Source of the DNA: Brevibacillus dissolubilis
GTDB taxonomy: Bacteria; Bacillota; Bacilli; Brevibacillales; Brevibacillaceae
Direction: 5' to 3'
Assembly: GCF_006170445.1 (NCBI RefSeq)
Contig: NZ_VCNA01000006.1
Span: forward strand, 1-64,000
Length of the DNA: 64,000 bases
In this document: piece by piece, positions 44,443 through 54,537 of the stretch
Position numbering within the stretch: the stretch's first letter is position 1
Layout of the letters: every line of letters starts with the position of its first letter
Program-made: the position numbers and the translations under genes
Notes under the pieces: generated by a model
Databases searched by the model: none
What the model saw: the letters and a program-made list of their open reading frames with translations, nothing else
Told to the model about the DNA's origin: nothing

Positions 44443-46571
44443 ATCAACCATCTGTGATCAGGCGTCTGATCGCATATGCCCAACCATTCCGAAAGTCGAT
44501 TTTCTTCGCTCTTTTCCTGTTGATTTTAGGTACCAGTGCAGAGTTATCCGGGCCGTTTATCGCCAAGCTTGCGATTGATAATCACATCTTGAGTATACAG
44601 AAAAAGTGGTACACTGTGGAAAGTTTTTCTGCACAAATGACAGAAAATGTACAAAAAGTTAATATTGGTACACAAGAACTAATACGGGAAGACTGGTTTT
44701 CGGAAGAGTACGCCGATGAGGTGAGCCGACAGAAACCCCTTCAGATTCTCTCGGAGGATACGAAGTACTACCTGATCCAAGGCACGTTTGGGCTGGAGGG
44801 CCAACGAACCATCACGGATACGGGACGCAGTGAAGGCGGGCGCGGGGTCTACATGATCTCGGTCGGGCAGGGGGATCGGCAGGAGCAGCTGGAGGCTGTT
44901 TTGCTGACAGCGGAGGAGGTGGAGTCTCTGTACACAAGCGAGATTCCACCACTGCTCGGGCTGGTCGGATTATATGCCGGGCTGATCGTGGTGTCAGCAG
45001 GTCTTAACTATGTGCAGTTGCTCTCCCTCAACACCACTGCGCAACGGATCATCCAGAAGATGCGGATCGATCTGTTCACCCATCTGCAAAAGCTGCCAGT
45101 CTCGTATTTTGATCGTACCCCTGTCGGTTCGCTTGTTTCGCGGGCGACCAATGATACAGAAGCGATCCGCGAGCTGTATGTCAGCGTCTTGGCTACCTTT
45201 GTGCAGAATGGGGTCTATATGATCGGGATTCTTGCTGCCCTCTTGCTGATGCATCCGACGATGGCGATGGTCTGCCTGATGGCGGTACCCTTTATTCTGG
45301 TATTGGTGGGTGTGTATCGTTATTACAGCTCCCGTACCTTTGCGATCATCCGCAGCAGATTGAGTGATCTCAATGCAACGATTAACGAAATGATTCAGAA
45401 TATGGCGGTCGTTCAGGCCTTCCGCCGGGAGCAGGCGGTGGAGGCGGAGTTCGCCCGGGTCAATCAGGAGTATTATCAGGGCCGGATTCGGGAGAACAAT
45501 TTTCAGGCACTGCTGTTGCGTCCGGCTGTCGACGTGTTAGAAAAGCTGGTCGTGACGGGGATTGTCTGGTACTTTGGCCAGACGGCATTGGATGATATGG
45601 CGGCAGGGACACCTGTGACGTTCGGGATATTGTTTGCGTTCGTGGATTATCTGGGGCGCTTTTTCGAGCCGATCAATATCGTGCTCTCCCGTCTGCCGCA
45701 GCTGCAGCAGGCGCTGACTGCATCAGGACGTGTATTTGAGGTACTCGATACTCCGACGATGCAGGAGCCTAAGCACAACACGCTTCCGCGCCCAACAGGG
45801 GAAGTGGTTTTTGAGAATGTCTGGTTCGCTTATAAAGACGATGAGTATGTGTTAAAAGATATCTCATTCACCGCGAAGCCGGGGCAGACGATCGCGCTGG
45901 TCGGTCATACCGGTTCGGGGAAAAGCTCGCTGATGAACGTCCTGCTGCGCTTTTATGAAATAGCAAAAGGGCGGATCACGATTGACGGTGTGGATATCGC
46001 GGAGCTTGATCCGAAATCGCTTCGTCAGCATATCGGGCTGGTGCTGCAGGACCCGTTTTTGTTTACAGGGGATGTGGCGTTTAATATCAAGCTGTATGAT
46101 GAGGGCAAGATCAGTGATGAGGCGATGCGGGATGCGGCGGTGGCGGTCAAGGCTGATCCGTTCGTCCAGCAGCTGCCGGACGGGTATGCGGAGCAGGTGG
46201 TGGAGCGCGGGGCGACCTTGTCAGCAGGTCAGCGGCAGTTGCTTTCGTTTGCCAGAGCGCTTGCGGCTGATCCGGCGATTCTCATATTAGATGAAGCAAC
46301 GGCCAACATCGACAGTGAGACCGAGTCCGCGATTCAGGATGCGCTGCATGTGTTGTCGAGTGGGCGTACTACCTTTATCATCGCACACAGGCTGTCGACG
46401 ATCCAGCATGCGGATCAGATACTGGTCTTGTCGCGCGGGGAGATTGTGGAGCAGGGAACACATGAACAGCTGATGAGCCAAGACGGTGTCTATCAGAAGA
46501 TGTATGAGCTCCAGCAAGGCGGACGAACCGCAGGCCAAGCGCTTGACACGTCTGCTATGAGTCAAGTGTAA
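44439..46571 (+). CDS. ABC exporter half-transporter, BmrD/YheH-like
   Basis: A 710-residue partner of the preceding protein. About 110 extra residues are inserted between the first and second helices (~50-165; KKWYTVESFSAQMTENVQ and onward), a feature known from BmrD/YheH. The ATPase domain is canonical: GHTGSGKSS, LSAGQRQLLSFARAL and ILDEATANIDSETE, with the catalytic glutamate. It begins 4 nt inside the previous gene. Together they should form one canonical and one degenerate ATP site. Confidence 0.9.
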   Translation: MNQPSVIRRLIAYAQPFRKSIFFALFLLILGTSAELSGPFIAKLAIDNHILSIQKKWYTVESFSAQMTENVQKVNIGTQELIREDWFSEEYADEVSRQKPLQILSEDTKYYLIQGTFGLEGQRTITDTGRSEGGRGVYMISVGQGDRQEQLEAVLLTAEEVESLYTSEIPPLLGLVGLYAGLIVVSAGLNYVQLLSLNTTAQRIIQKMRIDLFTHLQKLPVSYFDRTPVGSLVSRATNDTEAIRELYVSVLATFVQNGVYMIGILAALLLMHPTMAMVCLMAVPFILVLVGVYRYYSSRTFAIIRSRLSDLNATINEMIQNMAVVQAFRREQAVEAEFARVNQEYYQGRIRENNFQALLLRPAVDVLEKLVVTGIVWYFGQTALDDMAAGTPVTFGILFAFVDYLGRFFEPINIVLSRLPQLQQALTASGRVFEVLDTPTMQEPKHNTLPRPTGEVVFENVWFAYKDDEYVLKDISFTAKPGQTIALVGHTGSGKSSLMNVLLRFYEIAKGRITIDGVDIAELDPKSLRQHIGLVLQDPFLFTGDVAFNIKLYDEGKISDEAMRDAAVAVKADPFVQQLPDGYAEQVVERGATLSAGQRQLLSFARALAADPAILILDEATANIDSETESAIQDALHVLSSGRTTFIIAHRLSTIQHADQILVLSRGEIVEQGTHEQLMSQDGVYQKMYELQQGGRTAGQALDTSAMSQV

Positions 46572-46645
46572 AAAAACAGCGGTTGACTTGGAACTACAGG
46601 AAGGGTGTATGATTTTCAAGTAGATAGAAAGGGGATTAGACATAC

Positions 46646-47827
46646 ATGCCTTCGAGACGCTTTACCTTTTGGACGTTGATCGTGGTTGTCATGATCGCGG
46701 GGATGAGCCAGGGATTAACCCTGCCGCTCTTGTCAATTATGCTGGAGGAGAGAGGGGTCTCCTCCATCGCAAATGGTTTAAATGCCGCGGCGCTCTATAT
46801 CGGGGTGTTCCTCGTGTCGCCGTGGCTAGAGACGCCAATCAGACGGCTGGGATATCGAACGACGATTTTGATCGGTCTGACGCTCGTGACGATCTCCACC
46901 GTGTTGATTCCGTTTTTCTCATCGCTCACCGTCTGGTTCATCCTGCGCTTCCTGATGGGGGTGGGGGACTCGAGCCTGCACTATTCGACCCAGATCTGGA
47001 TGACGGACATCACCACACCAGAGCGGCGCGGACGTGATATTTCGCTCTACGGCTTGGCGTATGGGGTCGGTTTTGGGATTGGGCCGCTTGGACTCAAGCT
47101 GGAGCCGTTTGGACTGTGGGCACCGTTTCTCGCTCTGTTCGCTTTTAATCTGATCGCCTTCGTCATGCTGTCGCGGATTCGCAATGCTTATCCGCAGGCG
47201 ATCACCACGACAGAGGGCAAAAAAGAAAACAAATACGCAGCGACAGTCCGGCTGGCTTGGCTTGCCCTGATCCCATCGTTTTTGTACGGTTATATGGAAG
47301 CGGGACTGAATGCGAGTTTTCCGGTATATGCCGTGCGTGTCGGTATGACCAGTGATATGCTGGCGCTGATCCTGCCATCGTTTGTGATCGGGAGCTTGAT
47401 CCTGCAGCTGCCGCTGGGGGCGCTCAGTGACCGTCTCGGACGGAAAAAAGTGATGGCCTCCTGTGCACTCGTCGGCTGTGCCGCGTTCATCGCGTTCCCG
47501 CTGGCGGTTCATTCACTGTGGACGATGATGCTTCTGCTCGGAATCGCGGGTGCAGCGGTCGGCTCCTTCTATTCGATGGGGATGGCGTATTCCGCTGACG
47601 TGCTTCCGGCTGGAATGGTACCGACAGCAGGTGTGATCGCCTCGATGAATTTTAGTGTAGCTAGTATCCTGGCGCCGAATGTGAACGGCTATGTGCTCGA
47701 TTATCTGCGGCCAGATTTTATGTTTACCCTGTTGGGGATTTTGCTTGGGGTGTTTGTGCTGTTGAGCATGCTGCACAGACCGAAGAAGGTGGAGCAGGCG
47801 GGAAATGTTACGGTGCATCAGGCATAA
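46646..47827 (+). CDS. MFS transporter, probable drug efflux
   Basis: A 393-residue membrane protein with about 12 helices. It has MFS drug-proton antiporter marks: a loop 2-3 with LETPIRRLGYRTTI near residue 58-71, and GVGDSSLHYSTQIWMTDITTPERRGRDIS (near 103-131). GALSDRLGRKKVM in the second half (near 259) is the repeat of the 2-3 loop. It lies 74 nt after the ABC pair with an AAAGGGG site. The substrate is unknown. Confidence 0.88.
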   Translation: MPSRRFTFWTLIVVVMIAGMSQGLTLPLLSIMLEERGVSSIANGLNAAALYIGVFLVSPWLETPIRRLGYRTTILIGLTLVTISTVLIPFFSSLTVWFILRFLMGVGDSSLHYSTQIWMTDITTPERRGRDISLYGLAYGVGFGIGPLGLKLEPFGLWAPFLALFAFNLIAFVMLSRIRNAYPQAITTTEGKKENKYAATVRLAWLALIPSFLYGYMEAGLNASFPVYAVRVGMTSDMLALILPSFVIGSLILQLPLGALSDRLGRKKVMASCALVGCAAFIAFPLAVHSLWTMMLLLGIAGAAVGSFYSMGMAYSADVLPAGMVPTAGVIASMNFSVASILAPNVNGYVLDYLRPDFMFTLLGILLGVFVLLSMLHRPKKVEQAGNVTVHQA

Positions 47828-47870
47828 ATCTCGTCTGGCGTGGGACAGTAACCAATGAGGTGATCCCATC

Positions 47871-47954
47871 ATGCTAACCCCATGCACCCGAAAACGCGGT
47901 TTGGTGTGGCTGTTGTTCTTCTCCGTCTATGCGGTCACAGCCAGCATTTTTTAA
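47871..47954 (+). CDS. Possible 27-residue single-helix membrane peptide
   Basis: A 27-codon ORF too short for usual gene callers. GAGGTG lies 8 nt before the ATG. The peptide starts MLTPCTRKRG, a basic head, and continues as one hydrophobic helix of ~16 residues ending at the TAA. A terminator follows 9 nt later. The ribosome site, charge distribution and terminator support it; the small size means it could be chance. Confidence 0.45.
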   Translation: MLTPCTRKRGLVWLLFFSVYAVTASIF

Positions 47955-47962
47955 CCCTCATG

Positions 47963-48007
47963 AAAAAGGATGAGTGACTCGAACTGATCGGGTACTCATC
48001 CTTTTTT
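47963..48007 (+). terminator. Bidirectional terminator
   Basis: AAAAAGGATGAGT / ACTCATCCTTTTTT stem between the MFS/small ORF side and the RDD gene, which point toward each other. Confidence 0.85.
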
Positions 48008-48025
48008 CGTAGGTTTTTGATTGGG

Positions 48026-48934
48026 TTATCGCGGCACCCGTACGACATACGTCTTGGCGAGCTTGTCGTGCCAGGTCTGTTTTTCGTCATTGAACAGCAT
48101 CCAGAGGTAGCCGATCAACAGGACAAGCGAACTGAGCAGCTTCCCGATCACCTCACGCAGAATGACCTGACCGAACGAGAGTCGCTCCCCGCTAGTGTGC
48201 GTATTGGCATTGACGACGCGGATGCGGAAGAGCATCTTGCCCAAGGTCTGGCCTGTCCACCATGTCAGCAGGATGATGTAGGCAAAATTGAACAAAACGG
48301 CCCACATATCCATCGAGGTGAGCGTCTGAGCCGGATTATCGATGCCCATCGCGCGTTCCATCGAGTCAAAAATAATCGCATTCACTGCACTCAAAAAGAT
48401 ACTGTCCACTACCGTAGCGGCAAAACGGAGCCAGAAGCCGGCATAGTCCCTGCTGACCGCGGCAGAGCCACCGCTGAATGTGTGGACGTTGTTGCCTGAG
48501 CCTGAATCACCGCCGAAAGACTGAACGTTGTTGCCTGAGCTTGAATCACCGCCGGATGTCTGAACGTTATCCCCCGAACTGCTGCTCCCCTCGTTCCCGC
48601 CTTGATCGGCAGCATAAGGCGTATTCTGGCTCTGCTGACCTGTCAGAGCGGCTGCGTCAGAGTTGAGAAACCGCTCTGGCATCACGTCATCATCCATTCG
48701 TGCGCTGGCGTCCAGATTGGGATTCGCATCGGTTACGCCGTTGGTATAGTTGGTGTTGTCCGCATTTTGGTTACCCGGACCCGAAGTGTTACGGATCATC
48801 GCTGGATTCGTCGTACCTGTAGTGGTAACGGTCGTCTCCGTTGTGTTAGTCGTCGTCGTGGTATTGACGGAGGAGGTGCCATCCGCAGAGGAAGCACCTG
48901 TGACCGATGCATTCTCACGTTCTTTGTTATCCAT
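48026..48934 (-). CDS. RDD family membrane protein with Ser/Thr/Asn-rich N-terminus
   Basis: A 302-residue protein. Residues 1-160 are low complexity, rich in T, S, N and G, and include three imperfect 13-residue repeats of the type SSSGNNVQSFGGD (about 118-156). The C-terminal half is an RDD domain with hydrophobic segments (AGFWLRFAATVVDSIFL, LFNFAYIILLTWWTGQTLGKML). No function is known. It starts 15 nt after sppA, with GGAG upstream, and is probably cotranscribed. Confidence 0.85.
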   Translation of the reverse strand: MDNKERENASVTGASSADGTSSVNTTTTTNTTETTVTTTGTTNPAMIRNTSGPGNQNADNTNYTNGVTDANPNLDASARMDDDVMPERFLNSDAAALTGQQSQNTPYAADQGGNEGSSSSGDNVQTSGGDSSSGNNVQSFGGDSGSGNNVHTFSGGSAAVSRDYAGFWLRFAATVVDSIFLSAVNAIIFDSMERAMGIDNPAQTLTSMDMWAVLFNFAYIILLTWWTGQTLGKMLFRIRVVNANTHTSGERLSFGQVILREVIGKLLSSLVLLIGYLWMLFNDEKQTWHDKLAKTYVVRVPR

Positions 48935-48949
48935 ATGTAAAATCTCCTT

Positions 48950-49909
48950 TTAAGGTCGGAATTGATAAAGCAGCTTCGGTGTCGCTCCTCGGCCCAAGAG
49001 GGTATCCATGCCCAGCGGATTGCGCGTTCTCTTGAGGGTCTTCTGAGCACCAAGCAACAGGTTTTCGAACGAAAAGTCTTCCTCATACCGCACCACGGTC
49101 GCTTCGCCGCCGAGTAGCTCCACAGCACGGTCGGTGGCATCGTCCAAGTCGCCGAACTCATCAATGAGCCCGAGCTTTTTCGCCTGTTCACCGGAATAGA
49201 TGCGTCCGTCCGCGATTTTGAGAACTTTTTCACGGGGGAGGTCACGGCCCTTGACGATCACGTCGACGAAGTTCTGGTAGCTTTCATTCACAAGCGACTG
49301 AAAAATATCCCGCTCATCCTTCGTCAGCGGGCGGAAGGCGTTGCCGATATCCTTGTACTTGCCGCTTTTGATCACATATTCTTTGATGCCATATCGGTTG
49401 GCCGCATCGCCATAGTTGAGCAGGGTAAAAATCACGCCGAGTGAGCCAGTCAGCGTATTGCGGTTGGCAAAGACGGTATCGCCCGCTGTCGCCAGATAGT
49501 AACCGCCGGATGCTGCCATCGAGCCCATGCTGACGATGATCGGGATGTCTTTAGCCTGCTTGATCTGCATCAGCTTGCCGTACAGCTCATCTGTGGCGAC
49601 CACTTCACCGCCGGGGCTGTCGATGCGCAGGACTATGGCGCCTACCTGCTCGTCGTCTTGGATCTGATCGAGCTGTTTTTTGAGCGTGTCGACCATCGAG
49701 TAGGAGCCGAAATCCTCGGTCTGACTCTGGATCGTGCCTTCGACGAACAGCTGCACCACCTTTTGGTCACCCGTGCCTTCGATTACGGTTTCCTGCCAAG
49801 GGGTCTCCCAACTAGACGCCTCATCCGGGCTGAACAGGAAGTCGATGATCACGCCGAGGATGATGACGGGGGCGATGATCGCCAGCGCGATTTTTTGGGA
49901 GCGATTCAC
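48950..49909 (-). CDS. sppA: Signal peptide peptidase SppA
   Basis: A 319-residue membrane-anchored serine protease that degrades signal peptides left in the membrane. An N-terminal anchor helix is at about residues 6-26. The Ser/Lys dyad is in GSMAASGGYY (serine) and KSGKYKDIG (lysine), matching Bacillus SppA. The start is the GTG at 49909, because GAGGTGG lies 6 nt upstream; an in-frame TTG at 49915 would be too close to that site. The RDD gene follows. Confidence 0.93.
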   Translation of the reverse strand: MNRSQKIALAIIAPVIILGVIIDFLFSPDEASSWETPWQETVIEGTGDQKVVQLFVEGTIQSQTEDFGSYSMVDTLKKQLDQIQDDEQVGAIVLRIDSPGGEVVATDELYGKLMQIKQAKDIPIIVSMGSMAASGGYYLATAGDTVFANRNTLTGSLGVIFTLLNYGDAANRYGIKEYVIKSGKYKDIGNAFRPLTKDERDIFQSLVNESYQNFVDVIVKGRDLPREKVLKIADGRIYSGEQAKKLGLIDEFGDLDDATDRAVELLGGEATVVRYEEDFSFENLLLGAQKTLKRTRNPLGMDTLLGRGATPKLLYQFRP

Positions 49910-50083
49910 AAGCAACCACCTCGATTCCGTCTTGAGCTTATGTTAGCTTGTGCGGAAAGTGGAAGACTTACACATCCAACCGCCTAAAAACAGCAGAGGG
50001 CATTGACGATTGGCCAGTCCTCAGATTAGAATGAGTATAAATATGTTTCCTCTAGGAAAGAAAATTTGCCCACGCAAACAAAA

Positions 50084-50098
50084 TAATAATCATTCTCA
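50084..50098 (+). promoter_or_regulatory. Fur-like box upstream of the metal ATPase
   Basis: TAATAATCATTCTCA matches the 7-1-7 Fur box TGATAATNATTATCA at 12 of 14 positions. It matches a PerR box at only 11. A stable hairpin (CGCTGTT..CCT/AGG..AACAGCG, about 50106-50130) follows. Repression by Fur is inferred. Confidence 0.5.
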
Positions 50099-50210
50099 AT
50101 AAAAACGCTGTTGCCTCTAAGGTAACAGCGTGATGCATTTTTATGGGGGTTGTGGGGTTGATTCTCTTTCTCAACAAGGGGCAGAAGAAGACGATGAAAG
50201 GGTGATTGGG

Positions 50211-52091
50211 ATGGCGATGTGGAAGCGTGTAGCGATGGGAGTATCGGTGATCGGGGTACTGGTAAGTTGGTGGAAGGGGAGTATCTATGGCTTTGATCCG
50301 GCGTGGCTGGCGGTCATGCTCTGTGGGGTGCCGATTATGACAGCGGCCGTCCGTGAGTTGTGGGAAGAGCGACAGCTCAACAGCGATGTGCTGGTGACGA
50401 TCGCGATCATCGCAGCTGTCTCGATTGGTGAGGTGTTCGCTGCTGCCGAGGTGGCTGTGATCATGATGATCGGGATGTGGATGGAGCAGCGCACCGTGGG
50501 CAAAGCGGCTTCTGCCTTAGAAAAGATGGCTGCTTTACTCCCAGACACCGCCCATGTGAAGCGGGACAGCGGGTGGCAAGAGGTGAAGCTGTCAGAGCTG
50601 ACCGCAGGCGATATCGTGCTGGTCAAACCGGGTGAGAAAATCCCCGTAGACGGCATAGTCATCGAAGGTCAGGCGGCGGTCGACCAATCTGCACTGACAG
50701 GTGAATCTCTGCCGGTAGAAAAACAGCAGGGGGATGAAGTATTCGTCGGTACGCTGAACAAAAACGGCGTGATGCAGATCCGCGCGGAAAAAGTAGGTGA
50801 TGAGACGACCTTCGCCCAAGTGACGCGTCTAGTCGCCGATGCCCTGGAGAAAAAGGCACCCGTACAGAGACTCCTTGACCGCTGGGCCGCTTGGCTCGTA
50901 CCAGCCAGTCTCTTGCTTGCCGCACTGGTCTATGTCGCTACCGATGATGTCGTTCGCGCTGTGACCATCCTGATCGTCTTCTGCCCATGCGCCCTCGTGC
51001 TCGCGACACCGACTGCGATCATGGCGGCAGTAGGGAACGCGGCGAAGAACGGGATTCTGATCAAAAACGGGCTTGCCTTAGAGCAGATCGGGCAGGTCAA
51101 CACGATGCTGTTTGACAAGACAGGGACGCTGACCCAAGGAAAGCTCAACGTAACAGGTATTGCCCATCTCGGCACGAACGACGCGGATGTCCTGCGTTAT
51201 GCCGCCGCACTGGAACAGCACTCCGAGCATCCACTGGCCCAAGCGGTGATGGAGCTGGCCGACCGCAGAGGCGTCGAGGTACCTGATGTAAGCCAATTCC
51301 GCGTACACGTCGGCAGCGGGATCGAGGGCTGGCTGGACGGCAAGCAGGTCTTAGTCGGCAACCGCAAGCTGCTCGCACAGGCAGGCATCGATCTTGGCAA
51401 TCTGCATGAGATTCTCAGCGAAAAAGAAGCAGCAGGACAGACAGGTATCCTCGTAGCCGTCGAAGGGGAAGCGATTGGCATGCTGACCGTCTCCGACCTG
51501 ATCCGCCCCGAAGCCTCCGGTACCGTCGAGCTCCTGCGAAAGCACGGTGTCGACGAGATCGCCCTGCTGACAGGAGATAACCACGGAGCTGCCCAATTCA
51601 TCGCCAAGCAGGCTGGCATCACCACCGTCTACGCCGAGCAGTTCCCCGAGTCGAAGCACGCACACGTCCAAAAGTACCGTAACCAATCCCGAGTCGTCGC
51701 AATGGTCGGCGATGGTATCAATGATGCTCCGGCGCTAACCGCCGCCCATGTCGGAATCGCCATGGGTGCGAACGGTACACAGATCGCCGCCGAAGCCGCC
51801 GATATCGTGCTCTTGTCCAACGACGTGAGCAAGATCGCCTACACCGTACATCTGGGCCGCCGCACACTTCACGTCATCCAGCAGAACCTGCTCGTCTCCA
51901 CCGCGATCAATGCCGCTGCTGTCCTGCTCGCGATGTTTGGCATCCTTGGCCCGATCGCAGGTGCTTTGATTCACAATGCCACATCCGTGCTCGTCGTACT
52001 CAACGCGGCCCGGCTGATCGACAACCATACCAAAAAATCGAACAAAACGCCCACCAACACACCGATGACCCTGCAACCGAAACAGGGATAG
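50211..52091 (+). CDS. P1B-type heavy-metal transporting ATPase
   Basis: A 626-residue P-type ATPase. The start at 50211 has AGGGTG 7 nt upstream; a GTG at 50130 would add 27 residues but lies in the hairpin. There is no N-terminal HMA domain. The TGES loop ([10 protein letters not shown]), the CPC metal motif (C258-P-C260), DKTGT with D302 and [10 protein letters not shown] are all present. The last helix reads [16 protein letters not shown]. Metal specificity is not settled by CPC. The upstream Fur-like box hints at iron or a related metal (inference). Confidence 0.9.
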   Translation: MAMWKRVAMGVSVIGVLVSWWKGSIYGFDPAWLAVMLCGVPIMTAAVRELWEERQLNSDVLVTIAIIAAVSIGEVFAAAEVAVIMMIGMWMEQRTVGKAASALEKMAALLPDTAHVKRDSGWQEVKLSELTAGDIVLVKPGEKIPVDGIVIEGQAAVDQSALTGESLPVEKQQGDEVFVGTLNKNGVMQIRAEKVGDETTFAQVTRLVADALEKKAPVQRLLDRWAAWLVPASLLLAALVYVATDDVVRAVTILIVFCPCALVLATPTAIMAAVGNAAKNGILIKNGLALEQIGQVNTMLFDKTGTLTQGKLNVTGIAHLGTNDADVLRYAAALEQHSEHPLAQAVMELADRRGVEVPDVSQFRVHVGSGIEGWLDGKQVLVGNRKLLAQAGIDLGNLHEILSEKEAAGQTGILVAVEGEAIGMLTVSDLIRPEASGTVELLRKHGVDEIALLTGDNHGAAQFIAKQAGITTVYAEQFPESKHAHVQKYRNQSRVVAMVGDGINDAPALTAAHVGIAMGANGTQIAAEAADIVLLSNDVSKIAYTVHLGRRTLHVIQQNLLVSTAINAAAVLLAMFGILGPIAGALIHNATSVLVVLNAARLIDNHTKKSNKTPTNTPMTLQPKQG

Positions 52092-52232
52092 AGGATCGGG
52101 ATGAAAATCCAAAACTCGTGTGATTTTTCTGTCAAAACGAAACTACAATAATAGTAAAAGGCTTGTATCACCCGACACCGACGCCTTGCGCTCATCTCAT
52201 TTTGACAGAGAACACACAGGGGGGTTCATCTC

Positions 52233-52961
52233 TTGATCATTCAAGTCAACGATCTGCACAAAAGCTATGGCAACCTGCCCGTACTCAAAGGCATCACCAC
52301 CCAGATCGCCGAGCAGGAAGTGGTCTGTATCATCGGCCCGTCCGGCTCCGGCAAAAGCACCTTTTTGCGCTGTCTCAATCAACTGGAGGAAATCACCCAT
52401 GGGCAAGTGAAGGTCAACGGACACGACCTGACCGATCCCAAGACCGACCTGAACAAAGTGCGGGAAGAGGTGGGCATGGTATTTCAACGCTTTAACCTCT
52501 TTCCGCATAAGACCGTGCTGGATAATGTCATGCTCGCTCCAGTCAAGGTGAAAAAACGGCATGCAGACGAAGTAAAGCAAGAAGCACTGTCGCTGTTGAA
52601 AAAAGTAGGCTTGGGGGATAAAGCAGATGTCTACCCCGAAAAGCTCTCCGGCGGCCAGATGCAGCGTGTCGCCATCGCCCGTGCCCTTGCGATGAATCCG
52701 AAGATTATGCTGTTCGACGAACCTACCTCCGCGCTCGATCCAGAGCTGGTCGGGGAGGTGCTGGGCGTGATGAAGCAGCTGGCCCGTGAAGGCATGACGA
52801 TGATCGTCGTGACGCACGAGATGAATTTTGCACGGGAAGTGGCGGATCGCGTGATCTTTATGGATCGCGGGGTGATTGTGGAGGAGGGGGCGCCGGAGCG
52901 GGTTTTTGGTAATCCGAGCAATGAGCGGCTGCGGAGTTTTTTGGGGAAGGTATCGGTTTAG
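52233..52961 (+). CDS. Amino-acid ABC transporter ATP-binding protein (GlnQ-type)
   Basis: A 242-residue ATPase of polar amino-acid importers. The start is a TTG, chosen because AGGGGGG lies 8 nt upstream. Walker A is GPSGSGKST (near 35-43), the signature [15 protein letters not shown] and Walker [15 protein letters not shown]. No permease or binding-protein gene is adjacent, so the partner must be encoded elsewhere. A bidirectional terminator follows. Confidence 0.9.
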   Translation: MIIQVNDLHKSYGNLPVLKGITTQIAEQEVVCIIGPSGSGKSTFLRCLNQLEEITHGQVKVNGHDLTDPKTDLNKVREEVGMVFQRFNLFPHKTVLDNVMLAPVKVKKRHADEVKQEALSLLKKVGLGDKADVYPEKLSGGQMQRVAIARALAMNPKIMLFDEPTSALDPELVGEVLGVMKQLAREGMTMIVVTHEMNFAREVADRVIFMDRGVIVEEGAPERVFGNPSNERLRSFLGKVSV

Positions 52962-53006
52962 CAGGGGAGATGGACTGAGTCGTTACCATGAGCACGAATA
53001 CACAGC

Positions 53007-53041
53007 GAAAAGCACGCGACCTACTCACATGGCGCGTGCTT
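53007..53041 (-). terminator. Bidirectional terminator between glnQ-like and deaminase genes
   Basis: AAAGCACGCG / CGCGTGCTT stem between converging genes. Only a short T-run is present on either side, so strength is uncertain. Confidence 0.6.
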
Positions 53042-53049
53042 GCTTGCGT

Positions 53050-54438
53050 TTATGGACTGGCCATATCCGTTGTCTTCGGCTCAAATACTTTACTCCGATC
53101 GACCATCTTGCGAATATGAACATTACTATTACTCAGAATATCGTTCACAGGCAGACTCAGCAATTGTCGGTCACGTACCACGACGCGTCCATCCACCATG
53201 ACCGTCTCTACATCGGTTGATTTAGCGGAGTACACAATCCGGCTCATGATCGGCACAGTCTCAGACGGATACGCATGCAGTTGATTGAGATTGAGTACGA
53301 CCACATCCGCTTTTTTCCCGACTTCCAGACTGCCCAAGTCCTGCTCCTGTCCCAACGCCTTGGCACCGTTGCGGGTTGCCATCCAGAGTACATCCTGCGC
53401 GGACATCGAGGTAGAGCCGTACGTTGGCTTATGGATCAGCGCAGCCATCCGCATCTCGGTAAAAATATCGAGGTGGTTGTTGCAGGCACAGCCGTCAGCA
53501 CCGAGCGAGACGGAGACACCTTCTTCGAGCAGGCGCGGGATATGTGCGAAACCGGAAGCCAGCTTCATGTTAGAGGAAGGACAGTGGCTCACGTGCACAC
53601 CCGACCGCTTGATCATCTCGATCTCGTTATCATCGAGCCAGACACAATGTGCGAGGATCAGTCGGTCTGAGGTCAGCCCAATAGAGTCAAAATATTCAAT
53701 ATTCCGCATGCCGTACAACTCTTCCACGATGCGGATTTCATCGAGGTTTTCTGACGCATGGGTATGGACGCGGATGCCTTTTTCGGAGGAGAGTTTGGCT
53801 ACCTCGCGCATCAGCTCATCTGTGCAGGAGAGGGCGAAGCGTGGGTTAAAAGCATACTGGATGCGCCCGTTGGCGGTACCATGCCATCTTTCGTACAGGT
53901 CCATGCTCTCCTGCAGGGCCCGTTCGGTCGATTCGTGGAGAGGCACAGGGATATCAGGAGAGGTGCGGTCCATGATGACTTTTCCGGTCAGGGCACGGAT
54001 TCCGCTGTCGGCGATGGCCTGAATCGCATGGTGGGTATAATTGACCGTCTCCATATCAACGATTGCAGTCGTGCCGGATAGCAGCATCTCCGCAATCCCC
54101 AGCTGTGCCGAGACATAGATCGATTCCTCGTCATGGACGGCTTCAAGCGGCCAGATTTTTTGCTTCAGCCAATCGAGCAGGGGGAGGTCGTCTGCTTGCC
54201 CGCGGAACAAGGACTGGCACAGATGGATATGCGTCTGAATCAATCCAGGCAAAAGCACCCTGCCCGTGCAATCTATGATCTCCATCTCAGGATTCGCAGT
54301 ACGGACGGCCATGTATTCGGCTTCCTCATCCAGTCGGAGTAGCTGGTGAATCCGGTTATCTTGTACGAGTAAGTGTCCATCAAAGATATCAAGCTGATCA
54401 TTCATCGTGACAATGGTGGCATTGTGAAAACAGATCAT
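53050..54438 (-). CDS. Amidohydrolase, MtaD/5'-deoxyadenosine deaminase-like
   Basis: A 462-residue metal-dependent deaminase of the TrzN/MtaD branch. H70 and H72 (QTHIHLCQ) are the first metal ligands. HTHASE, LAHCVWLDDNEI and GADGCACNNH supply the remaining histidines and the catalytic aspartate. Such enzymes deaminate S-adenosylhomocysteine, methylthioadenosine or 5'-deoxyadenosine. The window also holds a full methionine salvage set, so a link to SAM by-products is attractive but is inference. It lies 99 nt after the deacetylase gene on the same strand. Confidence 0.85.
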   Translation of the reverse strand: MICFHNATIVTMNDQLDIFDGHLLVQDNRIHQLLRLDEEAEYMAVRTANPEMEIIDCTGRVLLPGLIQTHIHLCQSLFRGQADDLPLLDWLKQKIWPLEAVHDEESIYVSAQLGIAEMLLSGTTAIVDMETVNYTHHAIQAIADSGIRALTGKVIMDRTSPDIPVPLHESTERALQESMDLYERWHGTANGRIQYAFNPRFALSCTDELMREVAKLSSEKGIRVHTHASENLDEIRIVEELYGMRNIEYFDSIGLTSDRLILAHCVWLDDNEIEMIKRSGVHVSHCPSSNMKLASGFAHIPRLLEEGVSVSLGADGCACNNHLDIFTEMRMAALIHKPTYGSTSMSAQDVLWMATRNGAKALGQEQDLGSLEVGKKADVVVLNLNQLHAYPSETVPIMSRIVYSAKSTDVETVMVDGRVVVRDRQLLSLPVNDILSNSNVHIRKMVDRSKVFEPKTTDMASP

Positions 54439-54537
54439 CAGGTATCAGTCCCTTATCAAGCAAAATGGTGCCCCCATGCCCGCCACACAACCGCACGAAG
54501 CATGAAAACACCATCATTGTACCAGTTTTGTCCAGAC

